From positions 1-44,017 of the forward strand of contig NZ_LOIC01000019.1 in assembly GCF_001684335.1 (NCBI RefSeq): 44,017 nt of DNA, in the 5' to 3' direction. The DNA is from Photorhabdus namnaonensis (GTDB lineage Bacteria > Pseudomonadota > Gammaproteobacteria > Enterobacterales > Enterobacteriaceae). Both the position numbers and the translations under genes were made by a program. Position 1 is the stretch's first letter, and every line of letters starts with the position of its first letter. The notes below the pieces were generated by a model. It made no database searches, was not told the DNA's origin, and saw only the letters and a program-made list of their open reading frames with translations. Positions 25,291 through 34,843 of this stretch are shown here, one piece after another.

Positions 25291-26526
25291 ATGGGTCAAT
25301 TTGATTATCTTAAAGAAGCGATTAAACAGACAGGTTATACGTTGCAACAGGTTGCCGATGCAAGTGGTATGACCAAAGGTTATCTCAGCCAATTAATTAA
25401 TGACAAAATTAAAAGTCCCAGCGCCCAAAAACTGGCTGCCCTCCATCACTATCTGAGGTTGCAATATCCTGTACAAAATAAAACGGTTGGAGTGGTATTT
25501 GGCAAGTTTTATCCCTTGCATACCGGGCATATCTATTTGATTCAACGGGCCTGTAGTCAGGTGGATGAGTTGCATATTATGCTTTGCCATGATGAGCCTA
25601 GAGATCGGGAGCTGTTTATAAGCAGTTCTATGTCTCAGCAACCTACGGTGAGTGATCGTCTGCGCTGGTTGCTACAAACGTTTAAATATCAGAAAAATAT
25701 TCATATTCATTCTTTTGATGAACAGGGAATTGAACCTTATCCACATGGTTGGGATGTGTGGAGTGAAGGCATGAGAGCCTTTATGGCAAAAAAAGGCATT
25801 AATCCAACTTATATATACTCCAGCGAAACTCAGGATGCTTGCCGATATAAAGAGCATTTAGGAATTGAGACAATTCTTATCGATCCACAACGCTCATTTA
25901 TGAAAATCAGTGGTCGGCATATTCGCCAGGACCCATTCCGCCATTGGGAATATATTCCTACGGAAGTGAAACCTTTCTTTGTTCGTACCGTAGCGATTCT
26001 TGGTGGAGAATCCAGTGGTAAGTCTACGTTAGTTAACAAATTGGCAAATATTTTTAATACGACAAGCGCTTGGGAATATGGTCGTGATTATGTTTTTTCT
26101 CATCTGGGGGGAGATGAGATGGCGCTGCAATATTCGGACTATGACAAGATTGCGTTAGGGCAAGCTCAGTATATTGATTTTGCCGTAAAATATGCGAATA
26201 AAGTCGCATTTATAGATACCGATTTTGTCACTACCCAAGCATTCTGTAAGCGATATGAAGGACGTGAACATCCGTTTGTTCAGGCATTAATTGATGAATA
26301 CCGATTTGATTTAGTCATTTTACTGGAAAACAACACCCCTTGGGTTGCTGATGGTTTGCGTAGTCTTGGCAGCGAACAGGATCGTAAAGAGTTCCAGCAA
26401 CTGTTGGAGGATATGCTGAAAAGTAATAGTATTGAATATGTCAATGTGGATTCACCTGATTATGATCAGCGTTTCCTACGTTGTATTGAACTCATTCAGC
26501 AACTTTTAGCGGCTAATCCTAAATGA
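25291..26526 (+). CDS. nadR: NAD biosynthesis regulator / NMN adenylyltransferase / ribosylnicotinamide kinase
   Basis: A 411-residue trifunctional protein. Residues 1-60 form a Cro-like HTH (TLQQVADASGMTKGYLSQLI) that represses NAD-synthesis genes. Next comes an adenylyltransferase domain with GKFYPLHTGH (71-80), then a kinase domain with the P-loop GGESSGKST (238-246). TAGGAG precedes the ATG. It is the last gene of serB-radA-nadR, followed by the terminator at 26593. Confidence 0.97.
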   Translation: MGQFDYLKEAIKQTGYTLQQVADASGMTKGYLSQLINDKIKSPSAQKLAALHHYLRLQYPVQNKTVGVVFGKFYPLHTGHIYLIQRACSQVDELHIMLCHDEPRDRELFISSSMSQQPTVSDRLRWLLQTFKYQKNIHIHSFDEQGIEPYPHGWDVWSEGMRAFMAKKGINPTYIYSSETQDACRYKEHLGIETILIDPQRSFMKISGRHIRQDPFRHWEYIPTEVKPFFVRTVAILGGESSGKSTLVNKLANIFNTTSAWEYGRDYVFSHLGGDEMALQYSDYDKIALGQAQYIDFAVKYANKVAFIDTDFVTTQAFCKRYEGREHPFVQALIDEYRFDLVILLENNTPWVADGLRSLGSEQDRKEFQQLLEDMLKSNSIEYVNVDSPDYDQRFLRCIELIQQLLAANPK

Positions 26527-26592
26527 CACGTTAGTTGAATCGTTTGTAATTAGATTTATATATAATATTTTATATGATAAATTAATAAATAT

Positions 26593-26630
26593 ATATCCAA
26601 TCACAATATGCATTGTGGGTGGATATTTTT
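26593..26630 (+). terminator. Terminator after nadR
   Basis: A 15-bp stem with one mismatch and one G-U pair (26593-26607 with 26612-26626) has a 4-base loop and is followed by a T run. It lies 66 bases after the nadR stop and should end the serB-radA-nadR transcript. Confidence 0.75.
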
Positions 26631-27201
26631 ATTTCCTGTAAGTAATAAAATATATAACAGCTATTAATATTTTTGATACTTCTATTGATTATTTATTTCT
26701 TGAATAAAAACAAAATTAATAATTAAATACTTCCCGGTTGATTTATAAATAAAAGTTCTTGGGTTTTTGATTGGTCTGGGAATAAGAGAGGGTTGATCTT
26801 TTTATTAATAATTTAATGTTAGATGTGTAGCTGTTATTATGATGATTAAATATTAATTTTAACATGTTGTTATGATATTAAGGTGTTTTTATCTATAAAA
26901 AATTATTTGTCTGATGTTATTTTTTTATTTGTACTAACAAGATAGTAGCCTATTGTTAATGAATGGTTGGTAGGAGTGGGTTGCTCTTGTTTAGTAAAAT
27001 TTTGATTTTAGCATGCAGATAGTCATTTGAAATAGTCACTGGTAGAAATATTGATATACTTTCAATTGAGATATTTCTTATATGATTTTCCCTCGTTTGT
27101 GTAATCTTATAATGATGAATATCTGTATTTTTACGGATTGCTCTGGCTGTAAGAGTTACTGATAATGCCAGATTTCTTACACTATTAATTATGCTGAGAT
27201 A
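26631..27201. other. Very AT-rich intergenic region before the orphan ABC gene
   Basis: About 570 bases of very AT-rich DNA without a supportable gene. An open frame on the minus strand (26956-27216) overlaps the start of the ABC gene and has no recognisable sequence. In E. coli nadR and ettA are adjacent, so this region and the following gene appear to be an insertion. Confidence 0.5.
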
Positions 27202-27948
27202 ATGAATTTGAATCAAATCGCTACGATTGAAGCCATTGATATTTCATATGGTTTTTCGAAAAGTAAAGCTAACCAGAAAATGATTTCAGACATCACTCTT
27301 TCTATTTTTCCAGGTGAATTTACTTTGATTAATGGGGATCTCTGTTCAGGAAAAAGTACTTTGCTGGCAATGATTTCTGGGTTATTGCCTCTCGACGGAG
27401 GAAAAATATTAATTGCTGATAATGAATTGGGGAGGATGAATAACTTCGAGTTAGATAGATTTCATTTGATAAATTGTGGTTTTATCTTTCAAAGAATTAA
27501 TTTATCTAATGAACTTACGGTTCTGGATAATTTGCTATTATCTCTTTCTTGTGGAATCACGACTTCTCATCAGGAAGCAACAGTCAGGGCAACTAAGGCA
27601 CTGAATATTGTTGGTTTGAAACATAAGAAAGATATATATCCCAAGGAATTACGTGATAATGAAAAACAACGGGTGGCAATAGCCAGCGCCATTGTGAAAA
27701 GTCCTCGGTATTTGTTTGCTGATGAGCCAACCCGTTATCTTGATAATGATGACTGCCAAATAGCGATTGATATCTTAAATTTTATTGCTCATAACCAAAG
27801 AGGCACGGTTGTTGTGGCTTCACAGGATAATAGGCTTATCAAACATGCAGATCGTATTATTACGTTGAAAGAAGGAAGGATTATCCATGATACGTATCTT
27901 ACCCATAACATAATGAATAAGACTATGAGTTTATATCTAAATAATTGA
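27202..27948 (+). CDS. Orphan ABC-type ATPase with degenerate signature motif (LolD/MacB-like)
   Basis: A 248-residue protein of the ABC ATPase fold, nearest in style to LolD/MacB/DevA ATPases. Walker A (GDLCSGKST, 45-53), the Q-loop (Q97 in CGFIFQ) and Walker B with catalytic Glu (LFADEP, E175) are intact. The signature is altered: family ELSGGQ reads ELRDNE (149-154). The switch histidine of THD is replaced in SQD (Q208). No permease or periplasmic partner is adjacent, and the gene sits alone in AT-rich DNA between nadR and ettA. It probably cannot form two normal ATP sites as a homodimer; it could be decaying, act as the degenerate half of a heterodimer, or have been recruited to another role. 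The start has no strong ribosome binding site. Confidence 0.8.
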   Translation: MNLNQIATIEAIDISYGFSKSKANQKMISDITLSIFPGEFTLINGDLCSGKSTLLAMISGLLPLDGGKILIADNELGRMNNFELDRFHLINCGFIFQRINLSNELTVLDNLLLSLSCGITTSHQEATVRATKALNIVGLKHKKDIYPKELRDNEKQRVAIASAIVKSPRYLFADEPTRYLDNDDCQIAIDILNFIAHNQRGTVVVASQDNRLIKHADRIITLKEGRIIHDTYLTHNIMNKTMSLYLNN

Positions 27949-27951
27949 GCG

Positions 27952-27979
27952 GAAAACGGCCTGTCTCCAGGCCATTTTC
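27952..27979. terminator. Bidirectional terminator between the ABC gene and ettA
   Basis: A GGCCTG/CAGGCC hairpin (27958-27963 with 27968-27973) with A-rich and T-rich flanks on both sides lies between the convergent ends of the ABC gene (27948) and ettA (27987). It could terminate both. Confidence 0.7.
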
Positions 27980-27986
27980 AATATGA

Positions 27987-29654
27987 TTATTTGCTGATTC
28001 TCTTATATTTAATGCGATGAGGTTCCAGTGCTTCTGCGCCGAGAGTCCGCTTTTTATAGTCTTCGTATTCACTAAAGTTACCTTCAAAGAAAGTGACTTT
28101 ACCTTCATCTTGGTAATCAATGATGTGGGTTGCGATACGATCAAGGAACCAACGATCGTGGGAAATAACCATCGCACAACCTGGGAATTCCAGCAAGGCG
28201 TTTTCCAGTGCGCGCAAGGTTTCAATGTCCAGATCGTTGGTTGGTTCGTCGAGCAACAGCATGTTACCGCCAACTTGCAGCAGTTTAGCCAGATGCAGCC
28301 GTCCTCTTTCACCACCAGACAACTCACCGACACGTTTGCCTTGATCAACACCTTTGAAGTTAAAACGGCCAACATAGGCGCGACTTGGCAGCTCGAAGTT
28401 ACCGATACGCATAATATCCTGACCGCCGGAAATCTCTTCCCAAACGGTTTTCTTATCATCCATGCTGTCACGGAACTGATCGACAGAAGCGAGTTTGACG
28501 GTTTCACCTAACGTGATAGTGCCGGAATCGGGCTGTTCCTGGTTGGAGATCATACGGAACAGGGTAGATTTACCGGCGCCGTTAGGCCCGATAATCCCAA
28601 CAATCGCTCCTTTTGGCAGAGAGAAGCTCAGATTATCAATCAGAACCCGGTCGCCATAGGATTTGGTTAAATTTTCCACTTCCAAAACTTTGTCGCCCAG
28701 GCGAGGTCCTGGTGGAATGAACAGTTCGCTGGTTTCGTTGCGTTTCTGGTATTCAACGCTATTTAATTCTTCAAAACGGGCCAGACGTGCTTTACCTTTT
28801 GCCTGACGGCCTTTCGGATTTTGGCGAACCCATTCCAGCTCTTTCTCAATGGATTTACGACGCGCGGCTTCTGTTGCGGCTTCTTGAGCAAGACGAGCAT
28901 CTTTCTGTTCCAACCATGAAGAGTAGTTACCTTCCCACGGAATACCTTCACCACGGTCAAGTTCCAGAATCCAGCCAGCGACGTTATCAAGGAAGTAACG
29001 GTCGTGGGTAATGGCGACAACGGTACCTTCGTAATCGTGCAGGAAGCGTTCCAGCCAGGCGACAGATTCGGCGTCAAGGTGGTTAGTTGGCTCGTCCAGT
29101 AGCAGCATATCGGGTTTTTCCAGCAGCAAGCGGCAGAGTGCCACACGGCGGCGCTCCCCCCCGGAGAGATGCTCGATTTTTGCATCCCACGGCGGCAAAC
29201 GCAGGGCATCAGCGGCGCGTTCAAGCTGGTTATCAAGGTTATGGCCATCGTGGGACTGAATAATCGCTTCCAGTTCACCTTGTTCTTTAGCCAGTTTGTC
29301 AAAATCAGCGTCAGGATCAGCATAGGCTGCGTAGACTTCATCCAAACGAGTCAGCGCGTGTTTTACCTCGCTAACCGCTTCTTCCACTGCTTCGCGGACA
29401 GTGTGCTCAAGGTTTAATTTAGGCTCTTGTGGTAGATAGCCAATTTTAATTCCTGGTTGTGGGCGAGCTTCTCCTTCGATATCTTTATCGATGCCAGCCA
29501 TAATGCGCAGTAAGGTCGATTTACCGGCGCCATTAAGGCCAAGGACGCCAATTTTTGCTCCTGGAAAGAAACTCAAGGAGATATTTTTCAGAATATGACG
29601 TTTCGGGGGAACAATTTTACCGATCCGATGCATGGTGTAGACGTATTGAGCCAC
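27987..29654 (-). CDS. ettA: Energy-dependent translational throttle protein EttA (ABC-F)
   Basis: A 555-residue ABC-F protein with two ATPase cassettes in one chain: Walker A GLNGAGKST and GPNGAGKST, signature LSGGE in both, Walker B LLLDEPTNHLD and LLLDEPTNDLD, joined by the charged linker containing the ARRKSIEKELEW segment. It binds the ribosomal E site and gates entry into elongation according to ADP/ATP. The frame is open 18 codons further upstream, but starting at the GTG at 29654 (VAQYVYTMHRIG) gives exactly the E. coli length and aligns with its start MAQFVYTMHRVG. It is divergent from slt. Confidence 0.96.
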   Translation of the reverse strand: MAQYVYTMHRIGKIVPPKRHILKNISLSFFPGAKIGVLGLNGAGKSTLLRIMAGIDKDIEGEARPQPGIKIGYLPQEPKLNLEHTVREAVEEAVSEVKHALTRLDEVYAAYADPDADFDKLAKEQGELEAIIQSHDGHNLDNQLERAADALRLPPWDAKIEHLSGGERRRVALCRLLLEKPDMLLLDEPTNHLDAESVAWLERFLHDYEGTVVAITHDRYFLDNVAGWILELDRGEGIPWEGNYSSWLEQKDARLAQEAATEAARRKSIEKELEWVRQNPKGRQAKGKARLARFEELNSVEYQKRNETSELFIPPGPRLGDKVLEVENLTKSYGDRVLIDNLSFSLPKGAIVGIIGPNGAGKSTLFRMISNQEQPDSGTITLGETVKLASVDQFRDSMDDKKTVWEEISGGQDIMRIGNFELPSRAYVGRFNFKGVDQGKRVGELSGGERGRLHLAKLLQVGGNMLLLDEPTNDLDIETLRALENALLEFPGCAMVISHDRWFLDRIATHIIDYQDEGKVTFFEGNFSEYEDYKKRTLGAEALEPHRIKYKRISK

Positions 29655-30024
29655 GTTGCTATAAGCCTCGCTATCTCTGATGGTGATAATGCCTGTTTTG
29701 CGAAGCAAGTCGCATGGACAGGGCGCGTTGATACCTGATTATATCCGTTTAGATTATTGATGTTCATCTGAACACGATTTGTCACAGTTTACCCGATTTA
29801 AGTTAATAAACTCTAGAACCCAATTGCTCGAATAAAATGATCTTAGGTTGAGCTTATTAAAGTGAATCAATCTATTAGATAAAAAACTTACCTGCTACGA
29901 ATATGTGGTTAGATATCTCATCATAGGGTAAATTTATGTGGTAAATGGTAGTAATTATATTATTATGCTGTCTATACATTCGTAATATTAACCTATTTGA
30001 TTGATCTCCGGAAGGAGCGTGATA
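29655..30024. other. Divergent promoter region ettA/slt
   Basis: About 370 bases of AT-rich DNA between two divergently transcribed genes. No RNA gene or clear operator is visible; it presumably holds both promoters. Confidence 0.5.
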
Positions 30025-31941
30025 ATGGCTAAATGGCAATACCTTGCGGTAGCTGTAGGGTTGGTTTTTATCTCTATAGCAGCAAGTGCTGATTCTCTGG
30101 AAAATCAGCGGCAGAGATATCAGCAAATTAAACAAGCGTGGAATGTCGGCGATAAGGCTGAAATCGCGAGGCTGATGCCAACGTTGAAAGACTATCCGCT
30201 TTATCCTTATCTGCAATACCGGGAGCTGACTCAGGATCTGTCACTTGCTACATCAACGCTGGTCCATGATTTTGTTGATCGCTACCCTAATTTGCCATCT
30301 GCACGTTCTTTATCATCCCGTTTTGTCAATGAGCTTGCACGCCGCGAAGATTGGCGCGAGATATTGGCGTTCACTTCTACTGCACCGAAATCTATTACCG
30401 CCCGCTGTCATTACTATTTTGCTAAATGGGCTACAGGTGAGGAACAGGTTGCCTGGCAGGGAGCGAAAGAGGTTTGGTTGAATGGACATTCTTTACCGGC
30501 CAGTTGCGATAAATTATTTGATGTTTGGCAGCAAACCGGTCATTTATCAGCGAAACTGATATTACAGCGTATTAGTCTGGCGTTAAAAGCGGGGAATACG
30601 TCACTGGTCAGTTACCTCGCTAAACAATTGCCACTGGGATACAAAAGTATCAGTGAAGGTCTGATTAAATTACAGGATGATCCTGCGACTGTAGCGGATT
30701 TTGCTAATCATACCGGGCCGACTGATTTTACCCGTGTAGCTACTTTAGCGGCTTTCTCGCGTTTCGCACGTCAAGATCCGGAACAGGCGAGAGCGATCAT
30801 CCCATCAATTGTCAGAGTGCAAAAGATGAATGCAAGTGAACGTCAGCGATTAAAAGAGATTGTCGCCTGGCAGTTAATGGGCGAGGTGAGCGATGAACAA
30901 GAAAAGTGGCGTGATGATGCGATTCGCGATAGCCAATCTGTTGCATTGCTTGAGCGTCGTGTTCGTTTGGCGTTGGGTCGTGCAGATGAGCGTGGTGTAG
31001 CTCAATGGATAAAATTGCTACCGTTAGAGAAGCAGAACAAAGAAGAATGGCGTTATTGGCAAGCTAACATTCTATTTGCGCAGGGTAATAAAAGCGAAGG
31101 TGAGGCGATATTGCGTAAGCTGACAGAAGGCCGTGGTTTTTATCCAATGGTTGCTGCGCAGAAACTGAATGTCAGCTATCCGCTGGTGATGAATAGCGCA
31201 AAAAAGCCAGATGCTGCTATTGCTTCAATACCCGAAGTACAGAGAGTGAGAGAACTACTATATTGGCAAATGGATAATCTTGCTCGCATAGAGTGGAGCT
31301 ACCTGGTCGCCAGCCAAGATAAATTAAAACAACAGCAACTGGCGCGTTATGCTTTCGATCAAAGATGGCCAGCTCTGAGTGTACAGGCGACAATAACTGG
31401 AAAAATGTGGGACTACCTTGAAGAACGTTTTCCATTGGCATGGCTGCGGGAATTTAGTCATTTCACTGCAAATAAAGGCATTTCTCAAAGTTATGCGATG
31501 GCGATAGCCCGTCAGGAAAGTGCCTGGAATCCGCAGGCCAGTTCGCCAGTCGGGGCCATTGGGTTAATGCAGGTGATGCCAAAAACGGCGGAGGATACGG
31601 TTAAGCGAAATGGCATTCAAGGATATGTAAACAGTAGCCAACTTATAAACCCGCTGACGAATATCGAAATCGGTACCGCTTATCTTGAGTCAGTTTATCA
31701 GCGCTTTGGAAATAATCGGATACTTGCCAGCGCTGCCTATAATGCCGGACCAACTCGGGTAGAGCGCTGGTTATCTAACAGTGATGGGCGACTGGATGCG
31801 ATAGCTTTTATTGAAAGCATTCCATTTTCTGAAACTCGCAATTATGTCAAAAATGTTTTGGTTTATGATCTCTTCTACAGTCATTTCATGGGTAAGTCAT
31901 CAAATGTGCTGACTAACGCGGAGTGGCAAAGGCGTTATTGA
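30025..31941 (+). CDS. slt: Soluble lytic murein transglycosylase (Slt70)
   Basis: A 638-residue periplasmic enzyme that cleaves the glycan strands of peptidoglycan to 1,6-anhydromuropeptides. The signal peptide is residues 1-22 (YLAVAVGLVFISIAASA), a long alpha-helical superhelical U/L domain follows, and the C-terminal goose-lysozyme-like domain shows ARQESAWNPQASS with the catalytic Glu near residue 498, GLMQVMP and AAYNAGP. The start at 30025 follows GGAAGGAG; an in-frame upstream ATG at 30001 is less likely. trpR follows in the same direction. Confidence 0.96.
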   Translation: MAKWQYLAVAVGLVFISIAASADSLENQRQRYQQIKQAWNVGDKAEIARLMPTLKDYPLYPYLQYRELTQDLSLATSTLVHDFVDRYPNLPSARSLSSRFVNELARREDWREILAFTSTAPKSITARCHYYFAKWATGEEQVAWQGAKEVWLNGHSLPASCDKLFDVWQQTGHLSAKLILQRISLALKAGNTSLVSYLAKQLPLGYKSISEGLIKLQDDPATVADFANHTGPTDFTRVATLAAFSRFARQDPEQARAIIPSIVRVQKMNASERQRLKEIVAWQLMGEVSDEQEKWRDDAIRDSQSVALLERRVRLALGRADERGVAQWIKLLPLEKQNKEEWRYWQANILFAQGNKSEGEAILRKLTEGRGFYPMVAAQKLNVSYPLVMNSAKKPDAAIASIPEVQRVRELLYWQMDNLARIEWSYLVASQDKLKQQQLARYAFDQRWPALSVQATITGKMWDYLEERFPLAWLREFSHFTANKGISQSYAMAIARQESAWNPQASSPVGAIGLMQVMPKTAEDTVKRNGIQGYVNSSQLINPLTNIEIGTAYLESVYQRFGNNRILASAAYNAGPTRVERWLSNSDGRLDAIAFIESIPFSETRNYVKNVLVYDLFYSHFMGKSSNVLTNAEWQRRY

Positions 31942-31985
31942 TTTATGGCAAACTATGTTATGCTGCTGTACTAGTTAAATAGTAT
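31938..31985 (+). promoter_or_regulatory. trpR promoter with TrpR operator
   Basis: TTGATT (31938) and TATGCT (31959) resemble -35 and -10 boxes with a short 15-bp spacer. The near-palindrome GTACTAGTTAAATAGTAT (31968-31985) matches the TrpR operator core (CTAGTTAACTAG) with few changes. This predicts autorepression by tryptophan-bound TrpR, as in E. coli. Confidence 0.75.
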
Positions 31986-32000
31986 GATGACTAATTGATT

Positions 32001-32321
32001 ATGACGACGAATCATCTGACAGACCCGGCACTTTCGCCGCAAGATCATGAAGATTGGCAATGTTTCGTAACATTACTCCAACAGGCTTTTGCTGAAAATC
32101 TACAGCATCCGATTTTGCAGTTATTCTTGACGCCAGATGAACGGACAGCACTGGCTACCAGGGTACGAATTATCAAGGAGTTGATGAATGGAAAAATGAG
32201 TCAACGTGAGCTGAAAAATGAACTTGGGGTGGGTATTGCGACGATTACGCGCGGCTCTAATAGCTTGAAATTTGCCTCAAACGATGTGAAAGCGTGGTTG
32301 GAACAGCAATTATTAAAATAG
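32001..32321 (+). CDS. trpR: Trp operon repressor
   Basis: A 106-residue all-helical dimeric repressor that binds trp operators when loaded with tryptophan. The DNA-reading segment [20 protein letters not shown] is nearly identical to E. coli TrpR, and LTPDER and TRVRII are also conserved. I use the ATG at 32001; a TTG two codons upstream is possible. An operator-like palindrome lies just upstream. Confidence 0.95.
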   Translation: MTTNHLTDPALSPQDHEDWQCFVTLLQQAFAENLQHPILQLFLTPDERTALATRVRIIKELMNGKMSQRELKNELGVGIATITRGSNSLKFASNDVKAWLEQQLLK

Positions 32322-32322
32322 C

Positions 32323-32341
32323 AGGCCGCCGACTGCGGCCT
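32323..32341. terminator. Hairpin between trpR and yjjX
   Basis: A 7-bp GC stem AGGCCGC/GCGGCCT with loop CGACT lies right after the trpR stop. The T-rich tract lies on the minus-strand side (GCTATTTTAAT), so it may serve mainly yjjX. The convergent gene ends at 32321 and 32357 support a terminator. Confidence 0.55.
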
Positions 32342-32356
32342 AGGGTGAGCGCCTGT

Positions 32357-32887
32357 TTAACGGGCGTTCAGCTCTTTATAAATTTCATGGTGTACCGGCA
32401 CCAACGCGAGTATCAGAGCTTGGTGGTACACACTGGTACGAGTCAGTATGCCATCAGTAAAAAAGCCAATCGCCCCATCTTTCTGTTTGATGTTATCAAT
32501 GCCTGTAAGGTAGGCCATTTCATGGCCTAATTCCCGACCTTCTCGAATGCCATCAAGAATTTTTTCTGGCAGCATTAAACTGGCTGAACGAGATTCTCCG
32601 CGAATTTGCTGATATTCCACCACCATCCAGGCAAAGGTCATATCGTCTTCAATACCCGCTTCCACACCGACCCAAAAATCTGCTTCAGGACGAACTTGTC
32701 TGGCAGCCATGACACGCTGACGGGCGCCGGTACGGGTTTCCGTGTTACCAATAGGTTGTTGTGGGACGCTACTGTCTACATTGATATCTTCGATCCGATA
32801 AGTACCTGGCCCAAAAACATCATCAAAGGCGAGACTAATGGCTTTAATTTTTGCAGGGTTGGTGGTGGCGGCAATAACGTGATACAT
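32357..32887 (-). CDS. yjjX: Inosine/xanthosine triphosphatase
   Basis: A 176-residue NTPase of the YjjX family that hydrolyses non-canonical purine triphosphates (ITP, XTP), preventing their incorporation. The phrases [25 protein letters not shown] and [14 protein letters not shown] are conserved with E. coli YjjX. It is transcribed toward trpR and divergent from gpmB (short 54-base gap). Confidence 0.94.
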   Translation of the reverse strand: MYHVIAATTNPAKIKAISLAFDDVFGPGTYRIEDINVDSSVPQQPIGNTETRTGARQRVMAARQVRPEADFWVGVEAGIEDDMTFAWMVVEYQQIRGESRSASLMLPEKILDGIREGRELGHEMAYLTGIDNIKQKDGAIGFFTDGILTRTSVYHQALILALVPVHHEIYKELNAR

Positions 32888-32941
32888 AATAGGTGAGTTA
32901 TCCTTTGAACGAGTATTTACGCAGTATAACGGAAAATGAAA

Positions 32942-33589
32942 ATGTTACAGGTATATCTTGTTCGGCATGGGGAGTCCGAATGGAATGCGGCACGTCGTAT
33001 TCAGGGACAATCTGACAGCCCTTTGACCGAAACAGGCGAACATCAAGCCAGATTAGTGGCGCAAAGAGTAAAATCTGAAAGTATTACCCATGTTATTACC
33101 AGCGATCTTGGACGGACACGCCGAACGGCAGAGATCATTGCTGAGGTTTGTGGTTGTGAAGTTATTCTGGAGCCACGTTTGCGTGAATTGCACATGGGGG
33201 TGCTTGAACGTAGAAATATTGATTCCTTGACCTCGGAAGAGGAGAACTGGCGTAAGAAAGTCCTTGATGGCACGCCGGGGGGACGTATCCCCGAAGGCGA
33301 ATCGATGGATGAACTCGCTGCGCGTATGAGAGCCGCGCTGGAAAGCTGCCGTAAGCTGCCGGTTGGTAGTCGGCCATTGTTAGTCAGTCATGGCATTGCT
33401 TTGGGATGTTTGGTTAGCACGATACTGGGATTGCCCGCCCATGCTGAACGCCGTCTTCGCTTGCGAAATTGCTCTCTGTCCAGAGTGGATTATCAACAAA
33501 GTCCGTGGCTGGCGTCAGGCTGGATTGTGGAAACGGCAGGCGATATCACACATCTGGATACGCCCGCACTGGATGAATTACAACGTTAA
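32942..33589 (+). CDS. gpmB: Phosphoglycerate mutase-like phosphatase GpmB
   Basis: A 215-residue histidine-phosphatase-superfamily protein. The catalytic motif [10 protein letters not shown] (His near residue 9), [13 protein letters not shown] and the second His in [10 protein letters not shown] are present. It is very similar to E. coli GpmB (YtjC), whose physiological substrate is uncertain. The start at 32942 aligns with E. coli; an ATG two codons upstream is in frame. Its stop codon overlaps that of rob on the other strand (TTAA). Confidence 0.94.
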   Translation: MLQVYLVRHGESEWNAARRIQGQSDSPLTETGEHQARLVAQRVKSESITHVITSDLGRTRRTAEIIAEVCGCEVILEPRLRELHMGVLERRNIDSLTSEEENWRKKVLDGTPGGRIPEGESMDELAARMRAALESCRKLPVGSRPLLVSHGIALGCLVSTILGLPAHAERRLRLRNCSLSRVDYQQSPWLASGWIVETAGDITHLDTPALDELQR

Positions 33590-34461
33590 TGCTGGATAGG
33601 AATGAGATACTGAAATTCGATGATATGGTTCGCCGCTTCCTTATCCCTATCATTGGTATTGGTAAGATAATATCGTTCGATATCGTATCCTTTCCTACGC
33701 GTCAGGTTTAGCATTGGCAGGCAAATACCATAGACGGTAAACAGGAAATCCTGTAAGCCATCTTTGGTGCCGTAGTAACTAAATGAGACGTATTCTCCAG
33801 CCGGTAATGTAACAGGTTGGCTGCCTGCCACATCAAACTGGGCATATTGGGGTTCTACCGCCGTTGTGTACAACACGGTTTGTTCATCTTCTTTTTCTGG
33901 ATTGGGAGTCGCATGATGAAGGCCATAAAGTACAGGAGGTAACACTTCTGCATTTTGCAGATAATATGTCCAGAAATTGTGTCGCATTTCAGTACAAAAA
34001 CTGGACCATTGTTCCAGTGTATAAGAACAGGTCTGTTCTATACCAACCAGTGGCTGTTCCTCTAGGGTGAGATAAGTTGCTTCGGGAATATACCTTTTAT
34101 CCAGCAATATGGGCGGGCAAATACCCGTGGCGCACCACTCCTCACTGAGACGATAAAGTGCAGGTGTTTTATTAAATTGTTTTTTAAATGCGCGAGTGAA
34201 AGTTTGTTGGGAGTCAAACTGGTACTGTAAAGCAATATCCAGAATAGGGCGGCTGGTTAAACGTAAAGCAACGGCTGCCCGTGATAACCTTCTGGCACGG
34301 ATATAGGAGCCAATAGCCTGGCCGGTAATGTCTTTAAACATACGTTGCAGGTGCCATTTAGAATAACCTGCTTTAGCTGCAACATTATTGAGTGATAACG
34401 GTTGATCTAGATGATTGTCTAGCCAACGTAATAAATCACGAATGATGCCGGTTTGATCCAT
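33586..34461 (-). CDS. rob: AraC/XylS-family regulator Rob (right origin-binding protein)
   Basis: A 291-residue protein. The N-terminal double HTH of the AraC family (KAGYSKWHLQRMFKDITGQA; DIALQYQFDSQQTFTRAFKK) is nearly identical to E. coli Rob/SoxS/MarA, and a GyrI-like effector-binding domain occupies residues about 120-288. It activates mar/sox/rob genes such as efflux pumps. AAGGAG precedes the ATG. It converges on gpmB with overlapping stop codons. Confidence 0.95.
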   Translation of the reverse strand: MDQTGIIRDLLRWLDNHLDQPLSLNNVAAKAGYSKWHLQRMFKDITGQAIGSYIRARRLSRAAVALRLTSRPILDIALQYQFDSQQTFTRAFKKQFNKTPALYRLSEEWCATGICPPILLDKRYIPEATYLTLEEQPLVGIEQTCSYTLEQWSSFCTEMRHNFWTYYLQNAEVLPPVLYGLHHATPNPEKEDEQTVLYTTAVEPQYAQFDVAGSQPVTLPAGEYVSFSYYGTKDGLQDFLFTVYGICLPMLNLTRRKGYDIERYYLTNTNDRDKEAANHIIEFQYLIPIQH

Positions 34462-34843
34462 ACATCTCCTTAGTCGTTAAGACCAGAAAGAACAATATAA
34501 GAACCTATACTGCTAGGCTATTTTGTTTGCCGCTTGAACAGGTTTACAGAGTGAGTAAAACGAATCATTCCTATGTATTGCATATCTGTTCGGTGTCTGC
34601 GTACTGTTGGTGTTCATAATTTATTGACAAGCGTGGCATTCAACAATAACTCTACTGGATATAAGTGCTAAGTGTAAAACAAGTCTTATATTTACAATAG
34701 GATACTTATTCGTATTATTATTTCACTCATTACTTTGTGAAATTATTCTAATAAGTAATTATTGTTATTAGAGGGTATTGCCGCCTATTTGGTATCTTGG
34801 TGGTGAAATTTTACGCTGAATTAATTAAGGTACGAGACTATAT
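34462..34843. other. Divergent intergenic region rob/creA
   Basis: About 380 bases, AT-rich. It contains an imperfect inverted repeat CTAATAA...TTATTAG at about 34748-34771 upstream of creA. No gene is visible; it presumably holds the rob and creA promoters. Confidence 0.45.

Noticed and set aside
26956-27216. 86-residue minus-strand frame before the ABC gene
   Set aside because: Overlaps the start of the ABC gene and shows no family resemblance; chance frame in AT-rich DNA.
28763-29341. 192-residue minus-strand frame within ettA
   Set aside because: Out-of-frame shadow of ettA, which is full length and strongly conserved.
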